In this document: piece after piece, positions 34,764 to 42,756 of the stretch
How the letters are laid out: the number at the start of each line of letters is the position of its first letter
How positions within the stretch are numbered: the first letter of the stretch is position 1
Assembly: GCA_051025295.1 (NCBI GenBank)
Contig: JBMGJV010000008.1
Length of the DNA: 64,000 nt
Strand: one strand, 5' to 3'
DNA from: KBS-83 sp051025295
GTDB lineage: Bacteria; Acidobacteriota; Terriglobia; Terriglobales; Acidobacteriaceae
Made by a program: the position numbers and the translations under genes
The notes under the pieces: model-generated
The model's input: the letters and a program-made list of their open reading frames with translations, nothing else
What the model was told of the DNA's origin: nothing
The model's database searches: none

Positions 34764-34792
34764 TTGTTCGCCCCCTGATTCGCACGTAGACT
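34764..34792 (+). promoter_or_regulatory. Candidate recA promoter with possible LexA-like site
   Basis: TTGTTC (34764-34769) and TAGACT (34787-34792) are separated by 17 bp. The -35 lies within TCGACACTTGTTCG, which shares the right half of the Gram-positive-type SOS box CGAAC-N4-GTTCG but only part of the left half. A short GCCGG/CCGGC hairpin follows in the leader at 34827-34841. SOS control is plausible for recA but not shown. Confidence 0.4.
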
Positions 34793-34861
34793 CGGGAGTG
34801 AGTCAAGAAATAAACAAGTTGCAGAAGCCGGCCAGACCGGCGGGATGGAGAGGTTTCGGGC

Positions 34862-35947
34862 ATGGCAGATGACCGCGCACGCGCTGTAGAACTGGCGCTT
34901 TCACAGATAGAGAAGCAGTTCGGCAAGGGTTCGATCATGCGCCTCGGCAGCAAAGAGGCGATCGTGCCGATCTCGACCATCAGCACCGGTTCCATCTCGT
35001 TTGACGCGGCACTCGGCGTGGGCGGCGTGCCCCGTGGGCGCGTGGTCGAGGTCTTCGGGCCGGAGTCGTCGGGCAAGACCACCATTACTTTGCAGATCAT
35101 TGCCGAGGCGCAGAAGGCCGGCGGCATGGCTGCGTTCGTAGACGCGGAGCACGCACTCGACCCGATCTACGCAAAGAAGCTTGGCGTCGACACGGACAAT
35201 CTGCTGGTGTCGCAGCCGGATTACGGCGAGCAGGCGCTTGAGATCACAGAAGCGCTGGTGCGCTCGGGGGCGATCGATGTGCTGGTCGTCGACTCGGTAG
35301 CAGCTCTCGTTCCCAAGGCGGAACTCGATGGCGAGATGGGCGATTCGCACGTCGGCCTGCAAGCGCGCCTGATGTCGCAGGCGCTGCGCAAGCTGACCGG
35401 CACGGTGTCGAAGTCGCGCACCTGCCTGATCTTCATCAACCAGATTCGCGAAAAGATCGGCGTGATGTTTGGCAATCCCGAGACGACGACTGGTGGCCGC
35501 GCGCTGAAGTTCTACTCCTCAGTCCGCGTCGACATTCGTCGCATTGCAGCGGTGAAGGACGGCGACGTGGTGGTTGGCTCGCGCACGAGGGTCAAAGTGG
35601 TGAAGAACAAGGTAGCGGCGCCGTTCCGCGAGGCCGAGTTCGACATTCTTTATGGCGAAGGCATCTCGCGCGAAGGCGACGTGCTCGACCTGGCGGTGGC
35701 CAACAACATCGTGGAGAAATCGGGTGCATGGTTCAGCTACTCCGGGGAGCGCATCGGCCAGGGCCGCGAGAATGTCCGCCAGTACCTGAAGGACAATCGC
35801 GACACGTTTGACCGCATGCACCAGCAGCTCCGGCAGAAGCTTGGCATTTCCGGCGTCAAGGAAGCAGAGGTTCCGTCTGTTCCGGTCAATGGTCCCGCAA
35901 TGGCGGAAGCAGCAGTGCGTCCGGCTGCGCGGCGTCCCCAGGCTTAA
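34862..35947 (+). CDS. recA: Recombinase RecA
   Basis: The strand-exchange ATPase of homologous recombination and co-protease for LexA cleavage. It is 361 residues. Walker A GPESSGKT is at 66-73; VDSVAALVPKAELDGEMGDSHVGLQARLMSQALRKL is the highly conserved Walker B and L1 area, and FINQIREKIGVMFGNPETTTGGRALKFY holds loop L2. The C-terminus is alanine/proline rich. GGAGAGG precedes the ATG and a strong intrinsic terminator follows, so it is probably monocistronic. Confidence 0.99.
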   Translation: MADDRARAVELALSQIEKQFGKGSIMRLGSKEAIVPISTISTGSISFDAALGVGGVPRGRVVEVFGPESSGKTTITLQIIAEAQKAGGMAAFVDAEHALDPIYAKKLGVDTDNLLVSQPDYGEQALEITEALVRSGAIDVLVVDSVAALVPKAELDGEMGDSHVGLQARLMSQALRKLTGTVSKSRTCLIFINQIREKIGVMFGNPETTTGGRALKFYSSVRVDIRRIAAVKDGDVVVGSRTRVKVVKNKVAAPFREAEFDILYGEGISREGDVLDLAVANNIVEKSGAWFSYSGERIGQGRENVRQYLKDNRDTFDRMHQQLRQKLGISGVKEAEVPSVPVNGPAMAEAAVRPAARRPQA

Positions 35948-35963
35948 GTTCACTGAACGCGCT

Positions 35964-35994
35964 GAGGGCGGCTCTCACAGCCGCCCTCTTTTTT
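35964..35994 (+). terminator. Rho-independent terminator of recA
   Basis: GAGGGCGGCT pairs perfectly with AGCCGCCCTC around a CTCAC loop, followed directly by six T. It begins 17 bp after the recA stop codon. This is the clearest intrinsic terminator in the window. Confidence 0.93.
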
Positions 35995-36088
35995 CTTTGC
36001 AGCATGCTCACCGGAGTTCCGATGAGCGCGCGCGCTGCGACTCTGTGGACGCCGGACTGCGGCCGCGCTTACACTCCAGCCTGACCTG

Positions 36089-36580
36089 ATGAACACCGTC
36101 AAAGCCATCTACCCCGGCAGCTTCGACCCGATGACGAACGGGCATCTCGACCTGATCGCGCGCGGGGCGAAGATCTTCGATCACCTGGTGGTGGGGGTGC
36201 TGCAGAATTCACAGAAACGCCCGTTGTTCACCGCGGCCGAGCGCTGCGAGATGCTGAAGGCGTCCGTCGGGCACCTGCCGAACGTGTCGGTGGCCAGCTT
36301 TGACGGCCTGCTCGTCGACTTTGTCCATGCGCAGAAGGCGCAGGCGCTACTACGCGGGATACGTGCCATCAGCGATTACGAATACGAGTTGCAGATGGCG
36401 ATGATGAATCGACGGCTCGCGCCCGACCTCGAGACGGTGTTCATGATGCCGGCCGAGCGATTCTCCTACGTCAGCTCGCGGCTGGTGAAGGAGATCTTTC
36501 ACCTGGGCGGCTCGATCGAGGGCTTGGTCCCGGAGCTGGTGCTGGAACGGTTGCGTGCGCGGGAAGCCGAAATCTCGTGA
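36089..36580 (+). CDS. coaD: Phosphopantetheine adenylyltransferase
   Basis: Catalyses the penultimate step of coenzyme A synthesis, adenylation of 4'-phosphopantetheine. The 163-residue nucleotidyltransferase shows AIYPGSFDPMTNGHLDLI with the catalytic TNGH (His19), ALLRGIRAISDYEYELQMAMMNR and the C-terminal SYVSSRLVKEI (ISSxxxR-type motif). Length is typical. It follows recA and its terminator with its own 90-bp leader. Confidence 0.98.
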   Translation: MNTVKAIYPGSFDPMTNGHLDLIARGAKIFDHLVVGVLQNSQKRPLFTAAERCEMLKASVGHLPNVSVASFDGLLVDFVHAQKAQALLRGIRAISDYEYELQMAMMNRRLAPDLETVFMMPAERFSYVSSRLVKEIFHLGGSIEGLVPELVLERLRAREAEIS

Positions 36581-36697
36581 ACGCTCGTTGAACCTGAGAC
36601 GCCGCAGACAGCCGTCACCGAGGCGATAGCACCAGAGTTTCTGCGCTACCCCGGCGGCTCGTGTGTATGCTGTCCCCGACTGGATGAGGAGGAAGCA

Positions 36698-37456
36698 ATG
36701 CAGAGCCGGATTCAAGGCACGACGATGCCGGTGCTCGAGTTCCTGCTGGATCACAATGATGTCGTCATCTCGGAGGCGGGCGAGCTCTCGTGGATGTCGG
36801 CATCGATCCAGATGACGACTCACACGCAGATGGGCGGCGGGGGCGGCATCTTCGGCGCGCTGAAGCGTGTGGCGGGTGGCGGCACGCTGTTCATGACAGA
36901 GTACCGCGCTGTCGGCGCGCCGGGGGAGGTGGCGTTTGCGACCAAGGTGCCCGGGCATATCGTGCCTGTAGAGGTGTCGAATGGACGGGAGTACTTCATT
37001 CACCGCCACGGCTTCCTGTGCGCCACGGTTGGCGTGCAGCTCGGGGTCGGATTCCAGCAGTCGCTGGGCGCAGGCATCTTCGGCGGTGACGGGTTCTTGC
37101 TGCAGCGGGTGAGCGGCACCGGCATGGCGTGGCTCGAACTCTCAGGCGAGCTGATCATCAAGGACCTGCAGCCCGGGGAACTGCTGCGCGTGCACCCGGG
37201 CCACGTTGGCGCGTTCGACACGAATGTGAACTTTCAGATCACGCGCGTTCCGGGGATCAAGAACATGATCTTCGGCGGCGACGGCATTTTTCTGGCGGCG
37301 CTTACCGGCCCGGGTCGGGTCTGGCTGCAATCGCTGCCGATCGCGAAGCTCGCACACAAGCTGCAGGAGTACATGCCGACGGAGCGGCGCGCGGAGACGA
37401 CGCAGGCTGGTGTGGTCGGCGGACTGGTCGGCTCGATCCTGGACGGCATGCGCTAG
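36698..37456 (+). CDS. AIM24/TIGR00266 family protein
   Basis: A 252-residue protein of the widespread AIM24 (TIGR00266) family, named after a yeast mitochondrial biogenesis protein. Visible features are ISEAGELSWMS, the glycine-rich GGGGGIFGALKRVAGG, a repeated pattern of beta strands (two tryptophan-RNA-binding-attenuator-like halves), and FGGDGIFLAALTGPGRVWLQSLP near the C-terminus. A GAGGAGG precedes the ATG. No enzymatic activity is established for the family. Confidence 0.92.
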   Translation: MQSRIQGTTMPVLEFLLDHNDVVISEAGELSWMSASIQMTTHTQMGGGGGIFGALKRVAGGGTLFMTEYRAVGAPGEVAFATKVPGHIVPVEVSNGREYFIHRHGFLCATVGVQLGVGFQQSLGAGIFGGDGFLLQRVSGTGMAWLELSGELIIKDLQPGELLRVHPGHVGAFDTNVNFQITRVPGIKNMIFGGDGIFLAALTGPGRVWLQSLPIAKLAHKLQEYMPTERRAETTQAGVVGGLVGSILDGMR

Positions 37457-37471
37457 GACTTCTCTCACCCG

Positions 37472-37501
37472 GTCTCCTGCCTATACTTGTAGGCAGGAGA
37501 C
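37472..37501 (+). promoter_or_regulatory. Perfect inverted repeat covering the gpx ribosome-binding site
   Basis: GTCTCCTGCCTA (37472-37483) and TAGGCAGGAGAC (37490-37501) are perfect 12-bp arms with a TACTTG loop. The Shine-Dalgarno AGGAG (37495-37499), 8 bases before the ATG, lies inside the right arm, so in RNA it would be paired. A TATACT resembling a -10 element lies in the centre, so the repeat could instead be a DNA operator. No T-run follows, arguing against a terminator. Confidence 0.75.
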
Positions 37502-37507
37502 AACGAC

Positions 37508-38056
37508 ATGCTGGCTACTCTGGAAGATATTCCGCTGCGGCGGATCGACGGCACACAGGCCACTCTTGCCGACTACCGCAACCAAGTCCTGCTGATCGTG
37601 AATGTGGCGTCAAAGTGCGGCTTCACGCCGCAGTACGAGGGTCTCGAGACGCTGCAGGAGCGCTACAGCGCACGTGGTTTCACCGTGCTCGGCTTTCCCG
37701 CCAATGACTTCGCTGAGCAGGAGCCGGGGACGAACGCGGAGATCGCGCAGTTCTGCACGACCAACTTCGGCGTGAAGTTCCCGATGTTCGAGAAGGTGAC
37801 GGTGGTGGGGCCGCAGAAGCATCCGCTCTACGCTGCACTGACCGAAGCGCTCCCAAAGCGCGAGAACGATACGCGCGAACTACGGCAGCACCTAATCGAG
37901 TTCGGCGTGACGCCTACGTCGGAGCCCGAGGTGCTGTGGAACTTCGAGAAGTTCCTGGTGGACCGTGCAGGCGTGCCGGTTGCGCGCTTCGGTTCCGACA
38001 TCGAGCCGACCAATCCAAAGTTGATCGAGCGCATCGAGTCGCTGCTCTCGAAGTAA
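37508..38056 (+). CDS. Glutathione peroxidase family thiol peroxidase
   Basis: A 182-residue peroxidase that reduces hydrogen or lipid hydroperoxides using thioredoxin or glutathione. The peroxidatic Cys37 sits in NVASKCGFTPQY, Gln71 in FPANDFAEQEPG, and the conserved Trp-Asn in LWNFEKFLVDR, giving the Cys-Gln-Trp(-Asn) site. It has cysteine, not selenocysteine, at the active site. No signal peptide, so probably cytoplasmic. The start codon is preceded by a perfect 12-bp inverted repeat overlapping its Shine-Dalgarno. Confidence 0.95.
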   Translation: MLATLEDIPLRRIDGTQATLADYRNQVLLIVNVASKCGFTPQYEGLETLQERYSARGFTVLGFPANDFAEQEPGTNAEIAQFCTTNFGVKFPMFEKVTVVGPQKHPLYAALTEALPKRENDTRELRQHLIEFGVTPTSEPEVLWNFEKFLVDRAGVPVARFGSDIEPTNPKLIERIESLLSK

Positions 38057-38073
38057 GCGCGGGAACAACCGCG

Positions 38074-38133
38074 GCGCACCTCGTGTCTATAGCAGTGCTC
38101 AACACGAAAGGCACTGTTGGGCGCGAGGTGCGC
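38074..38133 (+). promoter_or_regulatory. Long hairpin ending at the TonB-like start codon
   Basis: Outer arms GCGCACCTCG (38074-38083) and CGAGGTGCGC (38124-38133) are perfect; inner arms CAGTGC (38093-38098) and GCACTG (38111-38116) pair as well, with several G-U pairs between. The right outer arm includes the GAGG Shine-Dalgarno (38125-38128) and ends one base before the ATG at 38135. It resembles the arrangement before the neighbouring glutathione peroxidase gene. Confidence 0.7.
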
Positions 38134-38134
38134 G

Positions 38135-38842
38135 ATGTTCGAAGATGCGCTGGTTGAATCAAGCGGCAGGATTCGCACGCGTGGCGGCTGGTTCTCCGGC
38201 GTCGCCGCGCTGATCAACGGTTCGGCTGTCGGCGTGCTCCTGCTGCTGCCGTTGCTGCATCCGGCGTCGCTGCCAAAGCAAAGTTTGAGCATGTTGCTGA
38301 TGGCGCCACGGCCGCCGGCTGCGCACGTGCAGCCCGCACCCCGCGCAGTCGCCTCAGTTCACGCGACAACGGCTGCCAATCCGTTTGCAGCCCCCACTCT
38401 TATTCCCACGTCCGTCGCGCCCGAGGCACCAGCGCCTCCTGCTGATCCCGGAATTGCGCCATTAAGCGATGGCGCGGCAGCGCGCCCGTTTGATGGGCTA
38501 GCGGACTCTATAGGAACGGCGGCGCCACCCATCGTGCATGTGGCGCAGCCGCAGCGGCTCGCGATCTCGTCAGGCGTGATGGCAGGAAACAAGGTGAGCG
38601 GGACGGAGCCACAGTATCCAGCAATCGCGCGTGCTGCACGCGTCGGTGGAATCGTCACTCTGGCGGCGACGATTGCGAAGAGCGGCGCGATCGAGAACTT
38701 GCACGTCGTCGGCGGGCCGCCGCTGCTGACGGCCGCGGCAATTGATGCGGTGCGCACCTGGCGGTATCGCCCTTACTTGTTGAACGGGCAGCCGGTGGAA
38801 GTGGAGACAACGGTGCGCGTCGTCTTCCATCTCGGGGAATGA
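38135..38842 (+). CDS. TonB C-terminal-domain protein
   Basis: About 235 residues with one N-terminal transmembrane helix (VAALINGSAVGVLLLLPLLH), a long Pro/Ala-rich periplasmic spacer, and a C-terminal TonB domain (VSGTEPQYPAIARAARVGGIVTLAATI, then AIDAVRTWRYRPYLLNGQPVEVETTVRVVFHL). TonB proteins carry proton-motive-force energy to outer-membrane receptors; no ExbB/ExbD or receptor gene is nearby, so it may be one of many acidobacterial TonB-like paralogues. The ATG at 38135 has GAGG six bases upstream, inside the hairpin. Confidence 0.88.
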   Translation: MFEDALVESSGRIRTRGGWFSGVAALINGSAVGVLLLLPLLHPASLPKQSLSMLLMAPRPPAAHVQPAPRAVASVHATTAANPFAAPTLIPTSVAPEAPAPPADPGIAPLSDGAAARPFDGLADSIGTAAPPIVHVAQPQRLAISSGVMAGNKVSGTEPQYPAIARAARVGGIVTLAATIAKSGAIENLHVVGGPPLLTAAAIDAVRTWRYRPYLLNGQPVEVETTVRVVFHLGE

Positions 38843-38862
38843 GTGCTGTCCGGGAGCGAGGT

Positions 38863-40305
38863 TCAGCGGCTGCTGAGGGCGAAGGTGCGTCCGGCTTCGA
38901 GCAGGCGCTGCACCGAGTCGCGCGAGACGGACTCGCAGTAGATGCGCATCAGCGGCTCTGTTCCGGAGGCACGCAGCAAGAGCCAGGTCTCGGCGGCGTT
39001 GGGCTTGCGGGCTGCTTCCGGGTTGTCGAGGTAGAACTTGATGCCGTCAAGCATCTCGACGCGCAGCACGCGCATGCCAGCGAAGTCGGTGGCTCCGTCC
39101 TTGACGATGCGGGCGCGCGCGATGGCAGCGTTCTTCACCTCATCCGGGATGTGCAGGTCGATGCGGCCGTAGTGGTGCTCGCCGAAGTCGCGCTGCAGGT
39201 CGGCGACAAGCTGGCCGAGCGTCTTCTTCTCGTCCGCCATCACGTTTGCCAGCAGCAGGCAGTTGAGCAGGCCATCGCGCTCCGGCAGGTGGCGCTTGAT
39301 GCCGATGCCGCCCGACTCTTCGCCGCCGATCAGGATGTCGTGCTCGAGCATCAGATCGCAGACGTACTTGAAGCCAATGCCGTGCTCGTAGAGCTTCTGG
39401 TGATGTTTCGCCGCGATGCGGTCGAGCATCTTCGTGGTGTTGAACGCGCGGGTGACGCCGCCGGTCCAGCCTTTACGCTCAAGCAGCCAGCGGAGAAGGA
39501 TGGAGAAGATCTTATGCGGATCGACAAAGTTTCCGTGCTCGTCGACCGCACCGAGTCGGTCTGCGTCGCCATCGGTGACGAGGCCGGCATCGCAGTGCTC
39601 GGCCACGACGGTCTCCTGCAGCGCGCGCACATGCGGCTCGATAGGCTCGGGGTTGATGCCGGGGAAGAGCGGGTTGTGCTGCGAGCGGATCTCAATGCAA
39701 TCGACCCCGAGCGGCCGCAGCAAGCCGGCGAGCACGCCTGCGCCTGCGCCATACATCGCATCGATGACGAACCGTTGGCCGGCGCGGGCAATGGCATCGA
39801 GATCCGCGAAACGCGCAATCGCTGCGACGTATGGCTCGCAGAAGTCGACGGCTTCGATCGCGGCAGCTTTGTCTGCTGTCGGTAACGGCTGGCCGAGATA
39901 GCTTTCGATCTTCCCCATGATGCCGGGCGAGCCTGAGCCGCCATAGCTTGCCTTGTACTTCACGCCGTTCCATTGGAATGGGTTGTGGCTGGAGGTGATC
40001 ATGACGCCGCCGGCTGCGCCGAGCGTGCGCACTGCATAGGACAAGGCGGGCGTCGGCGTGACACCCCGGGCCAGGCGCACGGGAATGCCTGCGGCCGCGG
40101 CGACGTCGGCGACGGTTCGGGCGAAGGCCGCGGAGCCGAAGCGCGTGTCATAGCCAATGCAGAGGCCACGGCTAGCATCCTCGTTCTGCAAAACGTAACT
40201 GGCGATGGCCGCAGCGGCGACGCGCACATTCGCAAAGGTGAAGTCTTCAGCGATGACGCCGCGCCATCCATCGGTGCCGAACTTGATCGGAGCAGAGGTG
40301 GTCAT
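38863..40305 (-). CDS. Phosphoglucomutase/phosphomannomutase family protein
   Basis: A 480-residue alpha-D-phosphohexomutase that interconverts sugar 1- and 6-phosphates. The four family loops are intact: active-site Ser106 in TSSHNPFQWNG, metal-binding DGDADRLGAVDE, sugar-binding GGEESGGIG and phosphate-binding RASGTEPLMRIY. It follows a mannose-1-phosphate guanylyltransferase gene in the same direction, so the two would give mannose-6-P to mannose-1-P to GDP-mannose, although glucose specificity is equally possible. Confidence 0.94.
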   Translation of the reverse strand: MTTSAPIKFGTDGWRGVIAEDFTFANVRVAAAAIASYVLQNEDASRGLCIGYDTRFGSAAFARTVADVAAAAGIPVRLARGVTPTPALSYAVRTLGAAGGVMITSSHNPFQWNGVKYKASYGGSGSPGIMGKIESYLGQPLPTADKAAAIEAVDFCEPYVAAIARFADLDAIARAGQRFVIDAMYGAGAGVLAGLLRPLGVDCIEIRSQHNPLFPGINPEPIEPHVRALQETVVAEHCDAGLVTDGDADRLGAVDEHGNFVDPHKIFSILLRWLLERKGWTGGVTRAFNTTKMLDRIAAKHHQKLYEHGIGFKYVCDLMLEHDILIGGEESGGIGIKRHLPERDGLLNCLLLANVMADEKKTLGQLVADLQRDFGEHHYGRIDLHIPDEVKNAAIARARIVKDGATDFAGMRVLRVEMLDGIKFYLDNPEAARKPNAAETWLLLRASGTEPLMRIYCESVSRDSVQRLLEAGRTFALSSR

Positions 40306-40322
40306 GATCGGAACATTTTATG

Positions 40323-40355
40323 ATGCACGCCACGGCACTGCGGATGAGCGTGCAT
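40323..40355. repeat. 8-bp inverted repeat between manC and the phosphohexomutase
   Basis: ATGCACGC (40323-40330) and GCGTGCAT (40348-40355) are perfect arms 17 bp apart in the 76-bp gap of the minus-strand pair. It may be a weak terminator or an operator; there is no T-run. Confidence 0.4.
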
Positions 40356-40381
40356 GTACCCAGGCTGTGGATGATATGCGG

Positions 40382-41506
40382 TTACACGAGTTCGGTCTTG
40401 CCCTGCGCGACCAGTTGCTTAACGACCTTGCCGACGTCCTGCGAGTGCTGACGCGAGGTGATTAGCAGCGCATCGCCCGTATCGACCACAACCAGATCGC
40501 TGACGCCAACGATGGCGACGAACTTGCCGGGGCTGTACACGTAGTTGCCGTGCGCGTCGATGGGCAGGGCACCGGAGGAATCGGTGATGTTGGCAGCGGC
40601 GGCGTTCGGTTGTTGAGCGAGCTGGTGTTCGTAGAGCGCGGCCCACGAGCCCAGGTCGTTCCAGCCGAAATCTGCTGGCAGACAGTAAAGGTTTGAGCGA
40701 TGCTCGCCTTTGGCTGAGCGCGGCTCGAGCACTGCGTAATCGACCGAAATATTTTCGCAGCGGGGGTAGAGATCGGCGAAGACCTCGGCGAAACGCGGCG
40801 TGCCGTGGGCCGAGGCGATCTCCTCGAGCAGCGGTGATGTCTCGGGCAGATGCTCGCGCATGGCGTTGGCCAGGGTGCGTGCGCTCCACAGGAAGATGCC
40901 GCTGTTCCAGCAGTAATTGCCGGCGGCGAGAAACTCCTCTGCCTTCTCCTGATTGGGTTTTTCCGTAAAGCGGCGGACGCGGTTGATGCCTGGCTCGAGC
41001 TCGCTTGCGGTCTCGATGTATCCGTAGCCGGTTTCGGCGCGCGTCGGCGTCACACCGAGCACGACGATGTTGTCGCCGCTGGATGCAAGTGCGATGGCCT
41101 TGGCCAGTGTTTCGAGAAAGCGCGGCTCGTCGCCGATGACGTGATCCGCGGGGAAGACTCCGAGGACGGCGTTGGGAGCATGCCGCTCGAGCAGGAAGGC
41201 GGCGAGGCCGGCGGCGGGGGCGGTGTTGCGTGCGGCCGGCTCGCAGAGCACCTGGTCGGGCGGCACGCCGTCGAGCTGCACGCAGATTGCGGGCGAGAGC
41301 AGATCGTTGGTGATGACCCACGCATTATCGGCGTTCGTAATCGGCAGCAGGCGATCGAGCGTGCGCTGAATCATGGTGCGTTCGCCGTCGAGTGCGAGCA
41401 CCTGCTTGGCGCGGGCCTTGCGGCTGCGCGGCCAGAACCGGGTGCCGCTGCCGCCGGCCAGGATGATAGGGCGAAAGTCGTGGGGGCTAGGCGTCATCCC
41501 GTTCAT
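40382..41506 (-). CDS. manC: Mannose-1-phosphate guanylyltransferase
   Basis: Makes GDP-mannose from mannose-1-phosphate and GTP for surface polysaccharides. About 374 residues from MNGMTPSPHDF (a second ATG lies three codons later). The nucleotidyltransferase signature is LAGGSGTRFWPRSRKARAKQ; FPADHVIGDE, YGYIE, RFTEKPNQEKA, WNSGIFLW and FGWNDLGSWAAL follow. It lacks the C-terminal cupin phosphomannose isomerase domain, so it is monofunctional. The start lies inside the 3' end of the upstream membrane-protein gene, implying coupling. Confidence 0.93.
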   Translation of the reverse strand: MNGMTPSPHDFRPIILAGGSGTRFWPRSRKARAKQVLALDGERTMIQRTLDRLLPITNADNAWVITNDLLSPAICVQLDGVPPDQVLCEPAARNTAPAAGLAAFLLERHAPNAVLGVFPADHVIGDEPRFLETLAKAIALASSGDNIVVLGVTPTRAETGYGYIETASELEPGINRVRRFTEKPNQEKAEEFLAAGNYCWNSGIFLWSARTLANAMREHLPETSPLLEEIASAHGTPRFAEVFADLYPRCENISVDYAVLEPRSAKGEHRSNLYCLPADFGWNDLGSWAALYEHQLAQQPNAAAANITDSSGALPIDAHGNYVYSPGKFVAIVGVSDLVVVDTGDALLITSRQHSQDVGKVVKQLVAQGKTELV

Positions 41507-41978
41507 GGTATCGGAGAGCAGAAGCGCTACCCGCCGTCGCGGGTTGCCCCGGCAGACCGAAGTCACCACCCGACGCGCGCTTTGGCGCGAGCACGTACAC
41601 ATACAGAAGCAACGCGGCGCCGACCAGCAGCGGGATGCTGCCGATGGCGACGCCCACCTGCCGGGTGTCCTGATCGATGAAGCTGAAGAAAACCATGATG
41701 CCGATGCCGATCGCCACGGTGATCAGGCCGCCGAGCCGGATGGACTCTATGCGGCGCGCCACGCGCAGGCGATCATCCTCGCGCAGTAGCCCGATTGCGG
41801 CGTCGGCGCCCGCGCCTTGGCTTTCGGTCAGTCGCCGGACGGTCTCGTTGCGGTAGTAGGCATCGCGCTCGCGGCGGCGGGCGTTGAGGTAGGAGCCGAC
41901 GGAGAGCCAGGAGAAGAACGAAAGCGCCGCGACCATCAGGAAGACGAAGACCATGATCTCCGGACGAAAGATATCCAT
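41487..41978 (-). CDS. Small membrane protein, DUF6249-like
   Basis: About 163 residues from an ATG with GAGGAG six bases upstream, which decides the start. There is one N-terminal helix (IMVFVFLMVAALSFFSWLSV), a charged cytoplasmic stretch (ARRRERDAYYRNETVRRLTES), then two hydrophobic helices (LGGLITVAIGIGIMVFFSFI and VAIGSIPLLVGAALLLYVYVL). The two-helix end resembles DUF6249. It is divergent from an ECF sigma factor gene, and a 17-bp inverted repeat lies between them. Function unknown. Confidence 0.75.
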   Translation of the reverse strand: MDIFRPEIMVFVFLMVAALSFFSWLSVGSYLNARRRERDAYYRNETVRRLTESQGAGADAAIGLLREDDRLRVARRIESIRLGGLITVAIGIGIMVFFSFIDQDTRQVGVAIGSIPLLVGAALLLYVYVLAPKRASGGDFGLPGQPATAGSASALRYHERDDA

Positions 41979-42061
41979 ACCAGACTCCTCGGGGGTGCCT
42001 CGCCCTTTGAACGGCGAAGACACGATGTTCATTCGCCGGGTAAGACAGGCTCAGATCTTTG

Positions 42062-42112
42062 GCGGTTGCGTTTTCTTCCGCAGGCTCCCGGTTCCGAAGA
42101 AAACGCAACCGC
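42062..42112. repeat. 17-bp perfect inverted repeat in a divergent promoter region
   Basis: GCGGTTGCGTTTTCTTC (42062-42078) and GAAGAAAACGCAACCGC (42096-42112) are exact arms around a 17-base centre. The element sits between the DUF6249-like gene (starting at 41978, minus) and the ECF sigma gene (42154, plus), so neither gene ends here and a terminator role is unlikely. It could be a symmetric operator, a small structured RNA or a remnant of a miniature element. Confidence 0.8.
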
Positions 42113-42153
42113 GAGAGAGGAACCGCGGTCTCACTGCTGCGTAAAGAGAGTGC

Positions 42154-42756
42154 ATGAATGACCGCGCAAAGCCCGCGAACGAGGATGATGAGGATGTCGC
42201 GCGCGTGCTGGGCGGCGACGTGGACGCATTTGCGGGAATTGTGCGGCGCTGGCAGGGTCCGCTGGTGAACCTTGCTTTCCGGTTCTGTGGCGATGCGGGG
42301 CGCGCGGAGGAGATGGCGCAAGAGGCCTTTCTGCGCGCGTACCGGCGACTCGCGACCTATCGCGGCGACGCAGCGTTTTCGACGTGGCTGTTTGCGCTGG
42401 CGACCAATGTGTATCGGGACGAGGTACGACGGGTCCCCGCTCGCATGGTAGCGCTCGAGGATGCGGCGGAGCCGGCCGCGCCTGCTTCGCTGAGGGACGA
42501 CCTCTGCGCGCGGGAGCAGGACCGCATCGTGCATAGTGCCGTGCTGACGCTGCCGGCCAAGTATCGCGATGCCGTGTTGCTGTACTACTTTCAGGAGATG
42601 GACCTGCCGGCTGCCGCGCGAACCTTGCGCGTGCCGGAGGGCACCCTCAAGGCGCATCTCTCTCGTGGACGGCAGTTGTTGCGAGCGAAGCTGGCACGCC
42701 TGCGGCCTGGTCAACCAGCAACGGTGGAGAGCGCAGAGCAAGGAGTGGTGGGATGA
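42154..42756 (+). CDS. ECF-type RNA polymerase sigma factor
   Basis: A 200-residue sigma-70 family extracytoplasmic-function factor. Region 2 reads AFAGIVRRWQGPLVNLAFRFCGDAGRAEEMAQEAFLRAYRRLATYRGDAAFSTWLFALATNVYRDEVRR and region 4 LPAKYRDAVLLYYFQEMDLPAAARTLRVPEGTLKAHLSRGRQLLR, with the two joined by a short linker. The next gene overlaps by ATGA and encodes a small membrane protein suited to be its anti-sigma. The perfect inverted repeat upstream may be part of its control. Confidence 0.94.
   Translation: MNDRAKPANEDDEDVARVLGGDVDAFAGIVRRWQGPLVNLAFRFCGDAGRAEEMAQEAFLRAYRRLATYRGDAAFSTWLFALATNVYRDEVRRVPARMVALEDAAEPAAPASLRDDLCAREQDRIVHSAVLTLPAKYRDAVLLYYFQEMDLPAAARTLRVPEGTLKAHLSRGRQLLRAKLARLRPGQPATVESAEQGVVG

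Noticed and set aside
38839..39885. 348-residue plus-strand frame inside the phosphohexomutase gene
   Set aside because: It lies wholly antisense to a gene with all four catalytic loops and has no family resemblance.
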